Assembly (NCBI GenBank): GCA_030429565.1
Contig: JAUIFE010000014.1
Coordinates: 62,001-126,000 of the forward strand
Source: Holophagae bacterium
GTDB lineage: Bacteria > Acidobacteriota > Holophagae > Acanthopleuribacterales > Acanthopleuribacteraceae
Length of the DNA stretch: 64,000 nt
Direction of reading: 5' to 3'
The translations under genes were made by a program, and so were the position numbers. Positions 61,554 through 64,000 of this stretch are shown here, one piece after another. Each line of letters starts with the position of its first letter. Position 1 is the stretch's first letter. A model generated the notes under the pieces. The model saw only the letters and a program-made list of their open reading frames with translations, did no database searches and was not told where the DNA came from.

Positions 61554-63743
61554 GTGTCGCAACCCGAATTGAGCGAGGATCGTCCCTTCGTATTTTCCAA
61601 CCAACGCGCCCAGCCCGCCACCAACACCCTCGCAAGCGAAAAGGGCGAGGTACGCCTTGAACCGCGTTTGATGACGTTGTTGTGTTTGTTCGCCTCGCAT
61701 CCTGGCCACGTGTGGTCGCGTGAGGAACTTCTGGCCCGACTCTGGCCCGACACCCACGTCGCCGAGGACGCCTTGACCCGCGCTGTTTCGGATTTGCGCA
61801 AAGCCTTGGGCGACGATCCGCGCCGGCCCACGTTTATCGCCACCATTCCCAAACGCGGTTACCGCTTCCTGCCCACCGTTCAATTCGAAACCCGGCCCGT
61901 GCCGCCGCATCTCGAAGTAGCGACAGCCATGCCCTCGGCTCATAAAAAAGACGAGCCCGACCCAGCTTCGGCGCCCATTGAGCGAGCGCCGGTCACAGCG
62001 CCGCCGGCGATCCCTTGGCAACCCGTCATCGCGGTATTACTTGGTGCCGTCGCTTTGGTGTTTTTAATCAACGGCGTCTTAAGACGAGGACCCGAACCGC
62101 CGCCAAACCTGACCGTCGCCGCCTTACCGGAGCAAGAAATCGTCCTAACCAACTACCCCGGACTAGAACGCCAACCGGCGCTTTCACCTGACGGGAGCCG
62201 CATTGCCTTCGTCAAGGAACACAACGGTTTTCGGCGTCTGTTCCTCACCGACAGTCACGGTGGCGCCGAACGCCTACTTTGCGACGCCGATGGCGATCAC
62301 GCGAACCCAACCTGGTTCGCCGACGGCACCCGCCTTGCCTTTAGTCGCCGTATCGAGGATCGCACCGAATTGGTCGTCTGCTCCGCAATGGGCGGCCAAG
62401 TGACACCCCTTTACCGAGGCGGAGCCGTCGACGGCATTGCGGTCGGCCACAACCATCGTTTCATTTACTTCGCCGAACAGCACGACCACACGGCCCACTT
62501 TCAACTGCAACGCCTCGACCGCGAAAACGGTGCCGTGATCCCACTCGCCGAAACCGACCGCCCTCATCACAGTGATATTCAGCCGCGCCTTGCGCCCGAC
62601 GGCTCGCGCCTCGCGTTTGTGCGCGTGAGCGAAGCCGGTGCTCATTATTTGATGCAAATCGACTTGGCAAACGGCGTGACCCGCCCCCTGACCGAACCCG
62701 ATATGCGCACCAAAGGGTTCGCCTGGGTTGACGATCAACACCTGGTCATCGCCAAGCACCAACAGGGCACCTACTACCTCTGGCTGCTCGCGCTTCAAGA
62801 CGGCAGTGAAACCTGGCTTCCAACACGCGGTGAACGCAGCATTACACCGAGCTTTTCCCCCGCCGCCGGCACCTTGGTTTACGAGAAAGTCACCTATAAC
62901 AAAAGCATTTATGTCGTCGATACCGAACAGCCGGGCAGCGATCATCGCCCACTCGTCGCTTCCAACTACTACGACTGCGAACCCTTTTTCTCCCCCGATC
63001 AAACCCGGCTGCTGTTCACCTCCAGCCGCAGCGGTACTCTGGAGCTCTGGTGCACCGATGCTTCCGGCCAAAATCCGCGCCAACTGACAAAGCGCGACAG
63101 CCCCTTCCTAACGCGCCCGCGCTGGGCCAAAAGCGGGCCGGAGGCCGCCGTCTCCGCCCTCAAGGCCGGCACCATGCACATCTACATCGTCAATGCGGAA
63201 ACCGGTACGGTGCGTGATTCCGGTGCCACCGGCATGCTGTGCGACTGGAGCCACGACAACACCGGCCTCTACATGGCCCGCACCGAAAACGGCCAATCTC
63301 AACTCTTCCACTTTGATTTGGAAAGTGGTCGCGAAACCTTGGTCCAAGGGAACGACGCTTTTATCGGCCGCGAGTCGCCCGACGGCCGCCGGCTCTTCTT
63401 TTCCTACCGACGTCGCACCGGCCTTTGGTCACGACCCTTGCACCAACCCGATGCCAAACCCGAGCTGGTCATTCCCGACCTCGCCGTCAATCAACACCTC
63501 AACTGGGATCTCTCTCAGCAACATCTTTTCTTCGCCGCTGAGCTCGACGGTCGAACACACGCCTTCCGTGCCGATTTCAATGGTGAGAACCGGCGCGATT
63601 TAGGCGCCCTGCCACGGTTAGCCGCACCCAGCCTATCGGTATCACGCGACGGCAAAAAATTGCTTTACGGGCGCGTCCTCCACTACGAAATTGACCTTAT
63701 TTTGACGCGCAAGCCGTTTATTGACAAAGGAAGCAATCACTAA
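61554..63743 (+). CDS. winged-helix regulator with TM helix and TolB-like propeller
   Basis: The 729-residue protein has a CadC/ToxR-like layout. An N-terminal OmpR-type winged helix (about 10-110) carries VRLEPRLMTLLCLFASHPGHV, WSREELLARLWPD and the wing TIPKRGYRFLP. A Pro/Ala linker and one membrane helix (about 159-177) follow. The extracytoplasmic TolB/WD40-like beta-propeller (about 200-725) has repeated SPDGSRIAFV-type blades. GTG 61554 follows AAGGGG. This architecture is common in Acidobacteriota and is thought to link periplasmic signals to transcription. Its target genes are unknown; the divergent NTF2-like gene is a candidate. Confidence 0.9.
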   Translation: MSQPELSEDRPFVFSNQRAQPATNTLASEKGEVRLEPRLMTLLCLFASHPGHVWSREELLARLWPDTHVAEDALTRAVSDLRKALGDDPRRPTFIATIPKRGYRFLPTVQFETRPVPPHLEVATAMPSAHKKDEPDPASAPIERAPVTAPPAIPWQPVIAVLLGAVALVFLINGVLRRGPEPPPNLTVAALPEQEIVLTNYPGLERQPALSPDGSRIAFVKEHNGFRRLFLTDSHGGAERLLCDADGDHANPTWFADGTRLAFSRRIEDRTELVVCSAMGGQVTPLYRGGAVDGIAVGHNHRFIYFAEQHDHTAHFQLQRLDRENGAVIPLAETDRPHHSDIQPRLAPDGSRLAFVRVSEAGAHYLMQIDLANGVTRPLTEPDMRTKGFAWVDDQHLVIAKHQQGTYYLWLLALQDGSETWLPTRGERSITPSFSPAAGTLVYEKVTYNKSIYVVDTEQPGSDHRPLVASNYYDCEPFFSPDQTRLLFTSSRSGTLELWCTDASGQNPRQLTKRDSPFLTRPRWAKSGPEAAVSALKAGTMHIYIVNAETGTVRDSGATGMLCDWSHDNTGLYMARTENGQSQLFHFDLESGRETLVQGNDAFIGRESPDGRRLFFSYRRRTGLWSRPLHQPDAKPELVIPDLAVNQHLNWDLSQQHLFFAAELDGRTHAFRADFNGENRRDLGALPRLAAPSLSVSRDGKKLLYGRVLHYEIDLILTRKPFIDKGSNH

Positions 63744-63812
63744 CAGAACGCCACTACATTTAACAACCAAACCACAACCAACCGGACATCATTCGGCACA
63801 CCAACTAAAAAA

Positions 63813-63857
63813 GCCTGTCCAAAACGTTCGCTTGGCAACGTCAGACAGGCCGTTTTT
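63813..63857 (+). terminator. intrinsic terminator of the winged-helix/TolB gene
   Basis: GCCTGTC (63813-63819) pairs with GACAGGC (63844-63850), with further internal pairing of ACGTT-type sequence, and a T5 run at 63853-63857. A run of A on the left makes it partly bidirectional. From here to the window end (64000) I see no gene. Confidence 0.75.
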
Positions 63858-64000
63858 GCAAGGTTGATTTTCGGAACAAGACGAGGCCGCGAGTTCAGCC
63901 CAGGTGTCATTCTCATCCGGTTTTGAGGCCTAACACCTTTTTGGCGAACCCTAGCCGCAAGCGGCTGCTGTGAAGGCCGCACCGAATTTAACGGCGCGGC

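Overview
This is a gene-dense bacterial chromosomal window of moderately high GC, with about 50 credible protein genes on both strands and no rRNA, tRNA, CRISPR array or insertion sequence that I can see. Several families together point to a free-living, chemotactic, Gram-negative-like member of the Acidobacteriota: a large Ser/Thr kinase with TPR repeats, a winged-helix/TM/TolB-propeller regulator, a TRAP transporter, a vibriolysin-type M4 protease with PPC domains, a DPP-IV-like peptidase and GmhA. The Acanthopleuribacter/Holophagae side is my best guess. This is inference from gene content, not a marker-gene assignment. TTG and GTG starts with good Shine-Dalgarno sites are common and often decide the start.

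Layout. 0.3-5.2 kb: pyruvate phosphate dikinase, a TPR protein and a TrmB-like methyltransferase in a tightly coupled operon, then a small winged-helix protein with its own promoter. 5.5-12 kb: two membrane proteins, DNA polymerase IV, an ABC1/UbiB kinase, a PilZ protein with a receiver-like tail, and D-aminoacyl-tRNA deacylase. 12.2-18 kb: a chemotaxis block with a CheA carrying two HPt domains, CheW, and a soluble receptor with four PAS domains. 18.1-22.1 kb: gmhA with an orphan FecCD permease, divergent from a phage-shock (psp) operon behind a good sigma-54 promoter. 22.2-29.2 kb: hypothetical proteins, phosphomannomutase/phosphoglucomutase, a membrane-anchored trypsin-like pseudoprotease, and a YbaK deacylase.

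29.3-35.8 kb: secreted M4 metalloprotease, a small membrane protein coupled to an RsbW-like kinase, PurH, and a secreted unknown. 36.1-40.1 kb: a PilZ protein in operon with a helical-repeat/receiver protein, and an exported metallo-beta-lactamase-fold hydrolase. 40.3-44.7 kb: a TRAP transporter (dctP divergent from dctQM) and a class D beta-lactamase-like protein with a degenerate motif. 44.9-52.9 kb: sugar O-methyltransferase, an uncharacterised conserved protein, TruA, FadH, exported MsrA, and a KamA-like radical SAM enzyme. 52.9-63.7 kb: Ser/Thr kinase-TPR, S9 peptidase, a small AT-richer island with a Panacea-domain protein and a two-TM protein (a likely toxin-antitoxin pair), an NTF2-like protein, and the winged-helix/TolB regulator.

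How the genes work together. The clearest functional units are the ppdK operon, the cheA-cheW-mcp cluster, the psp envelope-stress operon, the PilZ/receiver pair, the TRAP transporter and the Panacea pair. Most other genes are single transcription units bounded by intrinsic terminators.
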